Below, piece after piece: positions 1 through 8,419 of a stretch of DNA of 64,000 nucleotides. The notes below the pieces were generated by a model. The model did not search any database. It saw only the letters and a program-made list of their open reading frames with translations, and was not told the origin of the DNA. Every line of letters starts with the position of its first letter. Within the stretch, counting starts at the first letter, position 1. The stretch covers positions 39,120 to 103,119 of the forward strand of contig NZ_SMME01000873.1 in assembly GCF_009711465.1 (NCBI RefSeq), written 5' to 3'. The stretch is from Parendozoicomonas verongulae (GTDB lineage Bacteria; Pseudomonadota; Gammaproteobacteria; Pseudomonadales; Endozoicomonadaceae). The translations under genes and the position numbers were made by a program.

Positions 1-1
1 A

Positions 2-475
2 CTGCGTGCCTTGAATGAAGATGGCCGCTCGCCACTGGTTGAGCTGGAACACAAGCTACACAGCTGGGTGAACTTCTTTATCCTGCCTATCTTCGCCTTT
101 GCTAACGCCGGTGTTGCCCTGAACTGGACACAGATTCAGGGACTGCTGGAGCCGAGCCCTCTGGGTGTCATTTCTGGCCTGTTCATTGGTAAACAGGTGG
201 GTGTATTCCTGTTCAGTGCCGTGGTCATCAAACTGGGCTATGCTCGCCTGCCTACGGGCACAAACTGGCTGCAGATTTACGGGGTTTCCATCCTCTGTGG
301 CATTGGTTTCACTATGAGTCTCTTTATTGGCTCTCTGGCCTTCGAGACAACTGGTGCCGAATACCTGATTGCTGACCGTGCGGGCATTCTGGTGGGTTCC
401 TTCATGTCAGCAGTCTTCGGCTACTTTGTACTGAAATATGCTGTGAGAGACACAAAGCAGCTGTCAGCCACGTAA
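2..475 (+). CDS. nhaA: Na+/H+ antiporter NhaA, C-terminal part (5' end outside window)
   Basis: Integral membrane antiporter that exports Na+ in exchange for external protons, for pH and salt homeostasis. Only the last 158 or so codons are present; the reading frame is open from base 2, so the gene begins before the window. Several hydrophobic helices are visible, with NhaA-like segments FANAGVAL, GLFIGKQVGVF and LCGIGFTMSLFIGSLAF, and the frame ends in a charged tail. A strong hairpin terminator follows at once, so the gene ends its transcription unit. Identification is by recognition of conserved NhaA segments and is confident. Confidence 0.93.
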   Translation: MRALNEDGRSPLVELEHKLHSWVNFFILPIFAFANAGVALNWTQIQGLLEPSPLGVISGLFIGKQVGVFLFSAVVIKLGYARLPTGTNWLQIYGVSILCGIGFTMSLFIGSLAFETTGAEYLIADRAGILVGSFMSAVFGYFVLKYAVRDTKQLSAT

Positions 476-499
476 TTCTTTCGTAGAATTGCAGGCAAT

Positions 500-552
500 A
501 AATGCCCGCTCTGAGCGCTGTTGTTACAAAGGGCTTAGAGTGGGCATTTTCT
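500..552 (+). terminator. Rho-independent terminator after nhaA
   Basis: AATGCCCGCTCT pairs with AGAGTGGGCATT (one G-T pair, 12 bp) across a loop of about 25 nt, and TTTTCTT follows. It separates nhaA from hemH. Confidence 0.8.
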
Positions 553-579
553 TAATGAAGACAGAAATATGAGAAGAAT

Positions 580-1611
580 GTGAAGAACAGAGCCGTACTT
601 CTAGTCAATCTCGGATCACCAGACTCCACATCCGTAGCGGATGTGCGTAAGTATCTGAACCAGTTTCTGATGGACCCGTGTGTAATTGATTTGCCATGGC
701 CCATTCGCAGGCTGATTGTCAGCGCTTTTGTGCTGCCCACACGGCCTGCAAAATCCGCCGAAGCCTATGAAAGCATATGGCTGAATGAAGGCTCACCGCT
801 GAAAGTTATCAGCCAGAAACTGGCGGATAAGGTCGCATCCAAAACCGATATTCCTGTATCTCTGGCTATGCGCTATGGCAATCCATCTATGGAGCAGGAA
901 CTGCTCAAACTCTCCCAAAAAGAGGGTATCGAGGAAATCCTGCTTCTCCCGCTGTACCCGCACTATGCTATGTCGTCCGTTAAAACCTGCGTGATCGAAG
1001 CCGAGCGCATAATACAGACTCACAATCTGTCTCAAAAGCTCACTGTGCACCCGGTCTTCTACCAGCACCCGGACTACATCCGCGATTTGGTAAATGGCGC
1101 CCAACCCTACTTTGAAGACCTGAAGAATGACAAATGGGATCATATTCTGTTCAGCTACCACGGTGTACCTGAGCGCCATGTGCGCAAAGATGACCCGACG
1201 GGCAACCACTGCCTGAGCCCAAACTGCTGCAATCGCCCATCTAAAGCCCACGAAACCTGCTATCGCCATCAGGTGTTCAAAACCACCGAGAAGTTTGTGG
1301 AAGCAGCGGGTATTGCAGAAGAGAAGTGGAGCCTTGCGTTCCAGTCCCGTCTCGGGAAAGCCAAATGGCTGGAACCGGCCACCGATCAGACCGTAAGAGA
1401 TTTAGCCCAAAGAGGTATCAAGAGATTACTGGTGATCTGTCCGGCGTTTACAGTGGACTGCCTCGAAACACTGGAAGAGATTGGCATGCAGGCCAAAGAG
1501 GATTTTATCGCCCACGGTGGCGAGGAGCTGCAACTGATTCCCTGCCTGAACGACAATGATCAATGGGCACAGACCCTCACCAACTGGGTAGAATCTAGAG
1601 ACGAGCCATAA
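580..1611 (+). CDS. hemH: Ferrochelatase HemH
   Basis: Inserts Fe2+ into protoporphyrin IX, the last step of haem synthesis; peripheral to the inner membrane. The 343-aa protein starts at GTG with the conserved AVLLVNLGSPDS segment at residues 5-16, carries the catalytic-His motif SYHGVPERH (His194) and the late CPAFTVDCLETLEEIG segment. Between them is a cysteine-rich insert with C211, C216, C217 and C227, a spacing reminiscent of internal [2Fe-2S] ligand sets described in some bacterial ferrochelatases; E. coli HemH lacks it. The GTG start follows AGAAGA; an ATG 12 nt upstream is in another frame. The 3' end overlaps the convergent lipoprotein gene by 17 bp. Confidence 0.95.
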   Translation: MKNRAVLLVNLGSPDSTSVADVRKYLNQFLMDPCVIDLPWPIRRLIVSAFVLPTRPAKSAEAYESIWLNEGSPLKVISQKLADKVASKTDIPVSLAMRYGNPSMEQELLKLSQKEGIEEILLLPLYPHYAMSSVKTCVIEAERIIQTHNLSQKLTVHPVFYQHPDYIRDLVNGAQPYFEDLKNDKWDHILFSYHGVPERHVRKDDPTGNHCLSPNCCNRPSKAHETCYRHQVFKTTEKFVEAAGIAEEKWSLAFQSRLGKAKWLEPATDQTVRDLAQRGIKRLLVICPAFTVDCLETLEEIGMQAKEDFIAHGGEELQLIPCLNDNDQWAQTLTNWVESRDEP

Positions 1612-2182
1612 AGCGCATCAACCCCGGGTCTGCAAAGGCCCGGCCAATGGCCTTGGCGAGAATCTCGTTAATCATCTGAGTGTTATCATCATCCGAGGGT
1701 GCTTTCAGAACCCGTTTGCTGTCTGTCGCAGAGTAAGCCCCCTGATAGAACTGCTCGCCAGCACGCACGGTAACTCGAATCGCCGCCTTCAAATCCACCC
1801 TGGACACATAATTGCTGGCAGGCACTTTGTACTCCAGCGTATCCACATACACTTGAAACTGAGGAGCATCCGTTGAGCTGCCTGGTGTCATGCCCTGCTC
1901 AACCAGAGCCATTTCCACAGAGGCCTTCACAGCATCTTGCAGGTTGTTGGCAATGCCGATGCGATTGCTCTCCTTATATACACCACCACGGGTGCCCAGC
2001 CAGGGAGTAACGCGTTCATCAAAAGCTGTAACCGTAACCGGACCATCCAGCTTCACTGTATCTGCAGCTAGCCTGACATCCGGCGCAATAGTCACATTCT
2101 GAGGGCTGAGAGCACAACCACCCAGCAAACCGACAAACACCAGAGCGGTGAGTCCCTTCAAAGAAAATAAACGTCTTACCAT
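1595..2182 (-). CDS. YajG-like outer-membrane lipoprotein
   Basis: A 195-aa protein with a type II signal peptide: a basic start, a hydrophobic run and the lipobox LLGGC with acylated Cys23. The rest ([29 protein letters not shown]-type strands, a C-terminal [15 protein letters not shown] helix) resembles the YajG/Lipoprotein_16 family of uncharacterised periplasmic-facing lipoproteins. There is no evidence for an enzymatic function. It faces hemH (tail-to-tail overlap of 17 bp) and is divergent from leuA, sharing the upstream region 2183-2339. Confidence 0.75.
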   Translation of the reverse strand: MVRRLFSLKGLTALVFVGLLGGCALSPQNVTIAPDVRLAADTVKLDGPVTVTAFDERVTPWLGTRGGVYKESNRIGIANNLQDAVKASVEMALVEQGMTPGSSTDAPQFQVYVDTLEYKVPASNYVSRVDLKAAIRVTVRAGEQFYQGAYSATDSKRVLKAPSDDDNTQMINEILAKAIGRAFADPGLMRFMARL

Positions 2183-2339
2183 AACAAATGCTCATCAAGG
2201 GGTATTGAAAAGTATCAGCGAATTGTCTCTTCTCCCCTGCATCTTCGCAATGGTTTGGCAAAAGAGCCAGGCTGACGATATAGTTCTTTCTGCAGAGGTC
2301 AGTCCCTCGATAAACAAAACACAACCGCAGGACAACCCT

Positions 2340-3899
2340 ATGACCAGTCATCGCGATGCCCGTAGCAATGATCGTGTTGTCATTTTCGACACCACTCTCA
2401 GGGATGGAGAACAAAGCCCCGGCGCATCCATGACCCGGGACGAAAAACTGCGCATCGCAAAAAACCTTGAACGCCTGCAAGTGGACGTGATTGAAGCGGG
2501 CTTCGCCATGGCCAGCCCCGGAGACTTTGATTCTGTTCATGCTATCGCCTCCACCATAAAAAACAGCACAGTCTGCAGCCTTTCCCGTGCACTGGACAGT
2601 GATATTGATCGCGCCGCCGAAGCCTTGAAACCGGCAGAAAGCGGACGCATTCACACTTTTATTGCCACCTCGCCCATCCATATGAAGTACAAGCTACAGA
2701 TGGAACCGGAGCAGGTGATTGAACAGGCTGTCCATGCGGTAAAGCGGGCTCGCAACCAGTGTGCTGATGTGGAGTTCTCCTGCGAAGATGCCGGGCGCTC
2801 CGAGCTGGACTTCCTCTGTCGTATTATTGAAAAGGCCATTGATGCCGGTGCAGGCACTATCAATATTCCCGACACTGTAGGCTACGCACTGCCCCATGAG
2901 TTCGGTGAAACCATCCACCAGCTGCTCACCCGCATTCCTAACGCAGACAAAGCTATTTTCTCAGTGCACTGTCATAACGATCTTGGCCTTGCAGTGGCGA
3001 ACTCTTTAGCGGCCGTTGTAAATGGTGCACGACAGGTGGAATGTACGGTTAACGGTTTAGGGGAAAGAGCTGGTAACGCATCATTGGAAGAGTTTGTGAT
3101 GGGGCTGCGCACTCGTAAGGATTCCCTGCAGCTGGACACCCGCATTGCCAGTGAACATATCGTTCCCACTTCACGACTGGTGTCCAGTATTACCGGCTTC
3201 CCGGTTCAACCGAATAAGGCTATTGTAGGTGCCAACGCTTTCGCCCATGAATCCGGTATTCATCAAGATGGTGTGCTCAAACACCGGGAAACCTATGAAA
3301 TTATGAACGCGGAAGACGTCGGCTGGAACACCAACAAAATGGTGCTGGGCAAACTCTCCGGCCGTAATGCCTTCAAAACCCGCATGGAGGAGTTGGGAAT
3401 CAGCTTCGAAACACCGGAGCACCTGAACGACACTTTCAAACGTTTCAAAAAACTCGCTGACAAAAAACGGGATATTTACGACGCAGACCTTCAGGCTCTG
3501 GTGACAGAAGCCCGCAATATCGAAGAAGTGTTCAAGCTGGAAGCTATGACCATCCACTCCCAGATGGGCGGCACCCCAGAGGCCCACATCACTCTATTAG
3601 TGAACGGTGAATCGAATGATATTATCAGCACAGGGGACGGTGCTGTAGATGCCGCCTTCAAAGCCATTGAAGGCATTGCCTGTTCCGGTGCCCAGCTGGA
3701 ACTGTACAGCGTAAATGCCATCACCAGTGGTACCGACTCCCAAGGCAAAGTCACTGTACGTTTAGCTCGTAAAGGGCGGATTGTGAACGGTAATGGTTCC
3801 GATACTGATGTGATTGTAGCTTCAGCCAAGGCGTATGTTCATGCCCTTAATCTTTTAGAGTCCGGGAAGAAGCGTAATCCACAGACAGGACCGATTTAA
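2340..3899 (+). CDS. leuA: 2-isopropylmalate synthase LeuA
   Basis: Condenses acetyl-CoA with 2-oxoisovalerate in the first committed step of leucine synthesis. The 519-aa length matches the usual size of about 520 aa. The N-terminal TIM barrel has [13 protein letters not shown] and the metal-site HCHNDLG segment followed by [15 protein letters not shown]. The C-terminal part (about 390-519) is the regulatory LeuA dimer domain that binds leucine, with [10 protein letters not shown] and VDAAFKAIE. The frame is open upstream to 2148, but the ATG at 2340 has AGGA about 8 nt before it and starts a normal LeuA N-terminus. No leuBCD lies next to it, so the pathway genes are dispersed. Confidence 0.96.
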   Translation: MTSHRDARSNDRVVIFDTTLRDGEQSPGASMTRDEKLRIAKNLERLQVDVIEAGFAMASPGDFDSVHAIASTIKNSTVCSLSRALDSDIDRAAEALKPAESGRIHTFIATSPIHMKYKLQMEPEQVIEQAVHAVKRARNQCADVEFSCEDAGRSELDFLCRIIEKAIDAGAGTINIPDTVGYALPHEFGETIHQLLTRIPNADKAIFSVHCHNDLGLAVANSLAAVVNGARQVECTVNGLGERAGNASLEEFVMGLRTRKDSLQLDTRIASEHIVPTSRLVSSITGFPVQPNKAIVGANAFAHESGIHQDGVLKHRETYEIMNAEDVGWNTNKMVLGKLSGRNAFKTRMEELGISFETPEHLNDTFKRFKKLADKKRDIYDADLQALVTEARNIEEVFKLEAMTIHSQMGGTPEAHITLLVNGESNDIISTGDGAVDAAFKAIEGIACSGAQLELYSVNAITSGTDSQGKVTVRLARKGRIVNGNGSDTDVIVASAKAYVHALNLLESGKKRNPQTGPI

Positions 3900-3968
3900 T
3901 TAGCTTTGAGACAAAAAGCAACCACATGCATTACAATGGCGTCCTGGTTCATTTATTGACGGAACAAC

Positions 3969-4832
3969 ATGAACGAAAGGCAGCGACAAGATTATCTGGA
4001 AGCCATGGGCATACAAACATGGTTTCCCCGCTTTGTGCTGCCTGCTGCCAAACCGTCTCATACCTGTGACTGGGATTATGACGACTACCCCGTCGAAGCC
4101 TTTCCCGAGCCAGCGCCGTCCATGTCTGCACCTGAGCAGCCCCTGTCAGTGCCGCCTCAGAATATGGGATACCAGCAACCGGCTTATATTCCTCAACAGG
4201 CTCCCCAGCCTTCGCCCGTTCCCGCTGCTGGTGTACTGAAAGAGTCTTCTGATATTCTGGGTGAGCTGGGCTTTACCACACCCCAAAGCACTCCCGATAC
4301 CAAAGGGGATGAACCCTGCGCAGCTCAAACAACCGATGCAGAAGTGATCCCAGCGGAACCTTTCCGACTGGCAGTGGTGGATGTCAGCGAAACCTGTCTT
4401 GCGATTGTTGATCTGCCATGGTCTGGCTTGAATCAGTTCACCGGGTATCACGAGCGTTTATTACGCAATATTCTCAAAGCGGTTAATCAACCCTGTGACC
4501 AGACTTTTGAGGCCAGCGTGTTTGCATGGCCCATTATTCAAGAGCCAATTCCTGTAGACCGCAAATATGCCCGGGAAGCCGTGCAGTGTTTTCTCGCCAA
4601 CCAGTTTGGCTGGCAGCGCAGAAAAACCGTCCTTCTCTTCGGTCACAACAGTGGCACCTATCTATGGGGTTCTCAGGAAAGCTGGGACAAGCCTTTTGAC
4701 AGTTTCCGGGGTATCCAGGAAAAAGACGGTGTCACCTATGCCATCACCTGCAGCCTTGGAGAGATGATGGGTATCCCAGAGTTAAAAGCTGATGCCTGGG
4801 CTGACCTGAAAGGGCTTTGCAAACCATCATGA
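3969..4832 (+). CDS. Putative DNA polymerase III psi subunit (HolD-like)
   Basis: Protein of 287 aa whose N-terminus (residues 1-24, MNERQRQDYLEAMGIQTWFP) resembles the short start of pseudomonad psi subunits, which in the clamp loader bind chi. A low-complexity Pro/Gln linker follows (about 45-80), then a folded domain of about 150 aa with LFGHNSGTYLWG near residues 220-231. The gene overlaps rimI by 4 bp (ATGA), the same neighbour as holD in E. coli and the cryptic psi gene in Pseudomonas. The call rests on that synteny and the N-terminal pattern. The C-terminal domain has no motif I can name. Alternative: an uncharacterised protein merely coupled to rimI. Confidence 0.6.
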   Translation: MNERQRQDYLEAMGIQTWFPRFVLPAAKPSHTCDWDYDDYPVEAFPEPAPSMSAPEQPLSVPPQNMGYQQPAYIPQQAPQPSPVPAAGVLKESSDILGELGFTTPQSTPDTKGDEPCAAQTTDAEVIPAEPFRLAVVDVSETCLAIVDLPWSGLNQFTGYHERLLRNILKAVNQPCDQTFEASVFAWPIIQEPIPVDRKYAREAVQCFLANQFGWQRRKTVLLFGHNSGTYLWGSQESWDKPFDSFRGIQEKDGVTYAITCSLGEMMGIPELKADAWADLKGLCKPS

Positions 4833-5308
4833 CAGTGCACGATCTGGCGGACGGTTTTACCCTGCGCCCCATGATGGAATCCGATGTGGATGCTATTCAC
4901 ACATTAGAAACCTCCACCAATCCTCATCCATGGACACCCGGCATTATCCGTAACTGTTTAACTACGGGTGACCGTTGCTGGATTCTGGAAAAAGGTGGTG
5001 CGCTGGCGGGTTACACTGTCACCATGTTCGCAGTGGGAGAAGGCCATTTGCAGAACATTGCCATTGCACCGAGCTTTCAGCGTCAGGGGTTGGGACAAAA
5101 GTTGATGAGCTTTATTACCAATGATTTGAAAGCCCTTGGGGCTGAGGTAATTTTTCTGGAAGTGCGGGTTTCCAACCGGAAAGCCATTGAACTGTATCTG
5201 AAAAATGATTTCACAGAAGTAGGCCGACGCAACAACTACTACCCCTGCGCCAAAGGAGGGCGTGAAGACGCCCTCGTTATGGTGCGAGATCTCTCTTTCG
5301 CAGAGTAA
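4829..5308 (+). CDS. rimI: Ribosomal-protein alanine N-acetyltransferase RimI
   Basis: GNAT-fold enzyme that acetylates the N-terminal alanine of ribosomal protein S18 using acetyl-CoA. At 159 aa it is of family size. Motif A is clear (LQNIAIAPSFQRQGLGQKLM, acetyl-CoA pyrophosphate-binding Q/RxxGxG), followed by LEVRVSNRKAIELYLKNDF and the RNNYYPC segment typical of RimI. The start at 4829 gives an ATGA overlap with the psi-like gene; the frame extends to a TTG at 4817 but the coupled ATG is preferred. A GC-rich hairpin near codons 142-150 lies inside the coding sequence and is not read as a terminator. Confidence 0.92.
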   Translation: MTVHDLADGFTLRPMMESDVDAIHTLETSTNPHPWTPGIIRNCLTTGDRCWILEKGGALAGYTVTMFAVGEGHLQNIAIAPSFQRQGLGQKLMSFITNDLKALGAEVIFLEVRVSNRKAIELYLKNDFTEVGRRNNYYPCAKGGREDALVMVRDLSFAE

Positions 5309-5495
5309 AACAAATTTTAATGGATACAAACCCTGCATGTTTTTTGAGGCGGCCGGATAGGGCGCATCTATCTCTACCAGCAGCTGGCTCACACCAGGAA
5401 TGTCTGCCAATTACACTTATTGTATTAATCCAGGACTCATCAAATAATAAACACATTTAAGAAAACTCCTGAACTCTCTGAAGGGAAGAGACCCT

Positions 5496-6893
5496 ATGCA
5501 ACTTGCTGTAATTGCCAATATTTTAATAATGCTAGGGCTTATTTATGTCCTTTTTCGTTTCCAGAAAAAATATATGCCATTTACTCGAAGAGTATTTATT
5601 GCACTAGGCATGGGGGTCGCGTTCGGCGCTGGATTACAAATAGTTTATGGTCTTGATTCGCCAGTTATTAGTCAATCTATCAGCTGGTTTGATATTGTTG
5701 GTCGTGGTTACGTCTCCCTGCTTCGTATGATCGTTGTACCTCTGGTCATGGTCTCTGTTATTTCTTCGATTATTCGTCTTAAGGACGTTGGCTCTCTGGG
5801 TAGAATCAGTGGTTGGGTTCTTGGGTTGCTGATGATTACTGTCTCTATTGCAGCCATCATCAGCATACTCACCTCCCTGGGTTTTGGCTTAAGTGCAGAA
5901 GCCATCACATCCGGTACCCGTGAAGTTGCCCGGGGCGAAGCGTTATTATCCCGTGCCGTCCAGATTCAGAGTCTTACCATTCCAAGTATGCTGGTCAGCC
6001 TGATTCCATCCAATCCGTTCCTTGATATGACTGGGGCACGGAGCACCTCGATTATCGGCGTGGTTATTTTCTCGGCCTTCATTGGGGTTTCCGCATTGGG
6101 GCTGAATCGCAAGAAGCCTGAGATTTTTGCGACCATTGAAAATAGCGTGAATGCCATACATGCTCTGGTTATGCGCATGGTGACTTTGGTTTTGCGCTTA
6201 ACGCCTTTTGGTATTCTGGCATTGATGACCAAAGTCGTTGCAGGCTCTAACTTCGCCGACATCATGGAGCTGTTCCGCTTTGTAGCAGCATCTTACTTCG
6301 CTTTGATTGCAGTGTTTGTGGTGCACTTGCTGATGGTTGCTTTTGCAGGTGGCAGCCCGCTTACTTACCTTAAGAAAGTTCTTCCCGTACTGACCTTCGC
6401 GTTTACCTCCCGCTCCTCCGCAGGCACCATGCCTTTGACCATTCAGACCATGACCAAACGTCTGGGTGTATCCGAGGCTGTAGCAAACTTCTCCGCTTCT
6501 TTTGGGACAACAATTGGGCAAAATGGCTGTGCCGGTATTTATCCCGCAATGCTGGCCGTTATGATTGCACCAACAGTTGGGGTTGATCCCACCAGCCTGA
6601 GCTTTATTGGTACTCTGGTTATAACCATTGCTATCAGCTCCTTCGGTGTTGCCGGTGTGGGTGGTGGTGCAACCTTTGCGGCCTTGATTGTGCTTTCGGC
6701 CCTGGGGTTACCGGTAGAGCTGGCAGGCCTGCTGATCTCCATTGAGCCTTTAATTGATATGGGCCGTACTGCGGTGAACGTAAGTGGAGCTATTGCAACC
6801 GGCTTTGTGGGTGCTCGAGCCATGGGGGAAGTTAACATGGACACATTCAATGAAAACGATTCTTTTGAACTGGACATGGAAGCTGTTTCTTAA
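5496..6893 (+). CDS. L-cystine/dicarboxylate-family symporter (TcyP/YdjN-like)
   Basis: Inner-membrane transporter of 465 aa in the dicarboxylate/amino-acid:cation symporter family (GltP/DctA fold). About eight hydrophobic helices plus re-entrant segments are visible, with the family signatures FTSRSSAGTMPLTIQTM (hairpin HP1), NGCAGIYPAMLA and the late IEPLIDMGRTAVNVSG. The sequence resembles the cystine symporter TcyP/YdjN more than DctA, but substrate assignment from sequence alone is tentative. The stop codon overlaps the next start as TAATG, coupling it to a disulfide-reductase-like flavoprotein, which favours cystine or another disulfide as substrate. AAGGGAAGAG lies a few bases before the ATG. 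Confidence 0.8.
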   Translation: MQLAVIANILIMLGLIYVLFRFQKKYMPFTRRVFIALGMGVAFGAGLQIVYGLDSPVISQSISWFDIVGRGYVSLLRMIVVPLVMVSVISSIIRLKDVGSLGRISGWVLGLLMITVSIAAIISILTSLGFGLSAEAITSGTREVARGEALLSRAVQIQSLTIPSMLVSLIPSNPFLDMTGARSTSIIGVVIFSAFIGVSALGLNRKKPEIFATIENSVNAIHALVMRMVTLVLRLTPFGILALMTKVVAGSNFADIMELFRFVAASYFALIAVFVVHLLMVAFAGGSPLTYLKKVLPVLTFAFTSRSSAGTMPLTIQTMTKRLGVSEAVANFSASFGTTIGQNGCAGIYPAMLAVMIAPTVGVDPTSLSFIGTLVITIAISSFGVAGVGGGATFAALIVLSALGLPVELAGLLISIEPLIDMGRTAVNVSGAIATGFVGARAMGEVNMDTFNENDSFELDMEAVS

Positions 6894-8269
6894 TGACTCC
6901 CCATGCAACAGATGACGTATTCGATATCGTTGTTATTGGTGCCGAAGCTGCGGGCATGAGCGCCGCAGCCAAGGCACGGCGCGTTAATCGCAATGCTCGT
7001 ATCACCGTTTTCGAGCGCTCAGATGTTATTTCCTTTGGTGCTTGCGGCCTGCCCTATTACATTGGAGACTTTTTTTCAGACTCCAAAGAGATGGCTGAGT
7101 TTACACCCGAGCTATTTGCTCAGCGTGGAGTCGATGTTCGCACCGGCCATCATGTGAAAGAGGTTGACCCTGTTAACCAGACCGTTGCAGTCACCAATCT
7201 TCGAACCGGTGAAACGTTTGAACATCCATACAACCGATTGTTGATTGCAACCGGAGCGTCCCCCGTAATGCCTCCGGTTCCGGGCTTGCAAGAGGGTTTT
7301 GATAATGGACGTGTGTCTTTTGTGAAAACGATGCAGGATGGCATTCACCTGAAAGAAACTGTGGCCAACGAACAGATTCAGGATATTGCCGTGATTGGTG
7401 CCGGTTATATTGGTTTGGAAATGGCCGAAGCCCTTCACCGCCAAGGCAAAACAGTTCGAATATTTGACAGTGCAAGTCATCCACTATCGGGTAGTTTCGA
7501 TAGCGACATCGCAAAGCTGATTTGTGAAGAATTAGATCAGCATGGGATTTCCAGCCACTGGCAGGAAGCTCTTCAGCAGGTAACAACTGCTGACAATCAG
7601 CGTTTGATACTGACCACGGATAAAGGTGAATACCAGGCCGACTTGATTATTCTGTGTACCGGAGTTCGTCCGAACACTGATTTCATTAAACATCTGGGGC
7701 TGGATACTGCCAGCAATGGAGCCATTATTGTTGATGACCAGGCCCGCACCAGCTTGCCTGATATCTTTGCTGCCGGAGACTGTGCGACGATTCCACATGC
7801 ACAGATCAATAATCCGGTGTGGATCCCTTTAGCCACTTACGCAAATAAGTTGGGCCGTATTGCCGGTGAGGTCATGGGGGGAGCCGATACCCATTTTCCC
7901 GGAGCCTATGGCGCAGCCTGTTTACAGGTTCTGGGGCTGGAAGCTGGCAGGGTTGGTTTGAGTGAGAAAGAGGCTATAGCGCAAGGTCTTGATTATAAGG
8001 CTGTCATTATTCGAGATAAGGACCACACCAGCTACTACCCGGGCCAGTCTGACATTCTTGTAAAGCTGGTGTATGAATCAGAAACCCGGAAGATTCTTGG
8101 TGGGCAGATTGCCGGGGGACGTGGCGCGGTATTACGTGTCAACGCCCTGGCAATGGCGATCAAAGGTGGTTTAACCACTTCGGATTTGGGCATGATGGAT
8201 TTCTGTTATGCACCACCATTTGCCAGAACCTGGGATGCGTTGAACGTTGCAGGCAATGTGGCGAAATAA
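6893..8269 (+). CDS. CoA-disulfide-reductase/NADH-oxidase-like flavoprotein
   Basis: Cytoplasmic FAD- and NAD(P)H-dependent oxidoreductase of 458 aa. The N-terminal FAD-binding segment is VVIGAEAAGMSAAAKARR, in which the usual third Gly positions are partly replaced (GAEAAG). It has a single redox cysteine in FGACGLPYYIG (about residue 45), as in CoA-disulfide reductases and NADH oxidases, which lack the CxxxxC pair of glutathione reductase. A second Rossmann motif, VIGAGYIGLEMAE, lies near residue 165; ATG-type and DIFAAGDCA FAD motifs follow, then a C-terminal dimerisation domain. Translational coupling (TAATG) to a cystine-type symporter suggests that it reduces imported or derived disulfides. 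Polysulfide reductase or persulfide roles occur in the same family. Confidence 0.85.
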   Translation: MTPHATDDVFDIVVIGAEAAGMSAAAKARRVNRNARITVFERSDVISFGACGLPYYIGDFFSDSKEMAEFTPELFAQRGVDVRTGHHVKEVDPVNQTVAVTNLRTGETFEHPYNRLLIATGASPVMPPVPGLQEGFDNGRVSFVKTMQDGIHLKETVANEQIQDIAVIGAGYIGLEMAEALHRQGKTVRIFDSASHPLSGSFDSDIAKLICEELDQHGISSHWQEALQQVTTADNQRLILTTDKGEYQADLIILCTGVRPNTDFIKHLGLDTASNGAIIVDDQARTSLPDIFAAGDCATIPHAQINNPVWIPLATYANKLGRIAGEVMGGADTHFPGAYGAACLQVLGLEAGRVGLSEKEAIAQGLDYKAVIIRDKDHTSYYPGQSDILVKLVYESETRKILGGQIAGGRGAVLRVNALAMAIKGGLTTSDLGMMDFCYAPPFARTWDALNVAGNVAK

Positions 8270-8290
8270 CCGTTTTGTGAAAATAGAACA

Positions 8291-8310
8291 GAGGGCGTGA
8301 AAACGCCCTC
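8291..8310 (+). terminator. Hairpin after the flavoprotein gene
   Basis: GAGGGCG-TGAAAA-CGCCCTC makes a 7-bp GC-rich stem 21 nt after the stop. No clear U-tract follows, so termination is plausible but not certain. Confidence 0.5.
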
Positions 8311-8419
8311 GTCTTGCGCTGAATAAAACCCCCACTCAGATGTTTACCTGAAGCCTCCAAGCCCAGTACACTCTTGCTACCGTCACCAACTCGTCAATAA
8401 AACAATAAAGATAACAAAA

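Noticed and set aside
2183..2339. Possible leucine leader peptide and attenuator before leuA
   Set aside because: The only short ATG frame seen is six codons with a single Leu, and no terminator-like hairpin was found before leuA.
5256..5277. GC-rich hairpin near the end of rimI
   Set aside because: It is inside the coding sequence and has no U-tract.
5330..5410. Minus-strand stretch SQLLVEIDAPYPA resembling a TatD C-terminal segment
   Set aside because: About 25 codons with no further TatD motifs around it; too short to call a remnant.
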